Shown here: piece after piece, positions 5,352 to 5,563 of the stretch
Numbering within the stretch: the first letter of the stretch is position 1
How the letters are laid out: every line of letters begins with the position of its first letter
From: Desulfatitalea sp. UBA4791
Lineage (GTDB): Bacteria > Desulfobacterota > Desulfobacteria > Desulfobacterales > Desulfosarcinaceae
Assembly: GCA_002402905.1 (NCBI GenBank)
Contig: DHGT01000063.1
Coordinates: 1-5,563 of the forward strand
Reading direction: 5' to 3'
DNA length: 5,563 nucleotides
The notes under the pieces: generated by a model
The model's database searches: none
Told to the model about the DNA's origin: nothing
What the model saw: only the letters and a program-made list of their open reading frames with translations
Translations under genes and position numbers: made by a program

Positions 5352-5563
5352 CTATTTTTTTGCGCGGTTCTCCGGCCGCAGACTGCGAACCGCACGCCCG
5401 GCCCGCCACATTTCGCTGTCGCCGATGATTTTCAGTTCGGCGTTGAGTTTTTCCCGGTAGTCCGGGGCAGTGTTGACATCCAGAACGCGCCGGGTTTCGG
5501 TGCCGTTGGCCACGCTTTCATAAAGATCGTCGAATACGGGCTCCACGGCTTTGCGGAACTTGG
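5352..5563 (-). CDS. ilvC: Ketol-acid reductoisomerase, C-terminal end only
   Basis: The reading frame enters from beyond the right edge and ends at TAG (5354-5352); about 70 codons are visible. The visible start-like GTG at 5546 is an internal Val codon (KFRKAVEPVF), not a start. The segment VEPVFDDLYESVANGTETRR, followed by PDYREKLNAEL and SEMWRAGRAVRSLRPE, matches the C-terminal, all-helical knotted domain of NADPH-dependent IlvC. This enzyme isomerises and reduces 2-acetolactate and 2-aceto-2-hydroxybutyrate in valine, leucine and isoleucine synthesis. The NADPH-binding Rossmann domain and catalytic metal ligands lie outside the window. Its position 12 bases before cimA, with leuA downstream, supports the call. 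The assignment rests on a remembered family C-terminus and on context, so it is slightly less secure than the full-length genes. Confidence 0.85.
   Translation of the reverse strand, partial: KFRKAVEPVFDDLYESVANGTETRRVLDVNTAPDYREKLNAELKIIGDSEMWRAGRAVRSLRPENRAKK

Noticed and set aside
5352..5546. A separate small protein starting at the GTG at 5546
   Set aside because: The frame continues upstream without a stop (KFRKAV...) to the window edge, and the sequence matches the IlvC C-terminus, so the GTG is an internal valine codon.
1..5563. Mobile element, CRISPR array, tRNA/rRNA, phage or defence genes
   Set aside because: No terminal repeats, transposase or integrase motifs, spaced direct repeats or RNA-gene signatures were seen. 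Nearly all bases are covered by intact conserved genes.

Overview
The window is a GC-rich bacterial chromosomal segment that reads as ordinary housekeeping DNA with tight gene packing. Its protein families are a four-helix-bundle chemoreceptor, a sirtuin, and an ilvC-cimA-leuA block with a citramalate synthase of the long, LeuA-like type. Together they suggest a Gram-negative, motile anaerobe, most likely a Desulfobacterota (former Deltaproteobacteria) relative of sulfate reducers. That placement is inferred from gene content and protein flavour; no ribosomal or other phylogenetic marker is present.

Layout. At the left edge, on the minus strand, lies the N-terminal part of a Sir2-family NAD-dependent deacylase (about 67 residues, cut by the window edge). 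An 82-base divergent intergenic region separates it from a complete 562-codon methyl-accepting chemotaxis protein on the plus strand, which ends at a strong intrinsic terminator. Everything to the right is on the minus strand and is transcribed toward the chemoreceptor. Read in transcription order, this is the C-terminal end of ketol-acid reductoisomerase (ilvC, cut by the right edge), citramalate synthase (cimA) only 12 bases after it, a 162-base structured spacer, and 2-isopropylmalate synthase (leuA).

How the genes work together. CimA condenses pyruvate with acetyl-CoA to (R)-citramalate, feeding 2-oxobutyrate and hence isoleucine without threonine. IlvC carries out the shared reductoisomerase step of valine/isoleucine (and leucine precursor) synthesis. 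LeuA commits 2-oxoisovalerate plus acetyl-CoA to leucine. The cluster therefore places entry points to all three branched-chain amino acids in one transcription unit, with acetyl-CoA drawn on twice. Both condensing enzymes keep their C-terminal regulatory domains, so feedback control by isoleucine and leucine respectively is expected.

The only part of the window not explained by standard genes is the cimA-leuA spacer. In the leuA transcript it can form a 9-bp hairpin, then two mutually exclusive structures sharing one arm (a local bulged hairpin or a long-range 14-bp stem that closes just upstream of the leuA ribosome-binding site), plus a further internal hairpin. This looks like a possible cis-acting RNA switch for leuA, but it is a hand-derived structural hypothesis. 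No other unusual system was found: no mobile element, CRISPR array, tRNA or rRNA, and no broken gene.
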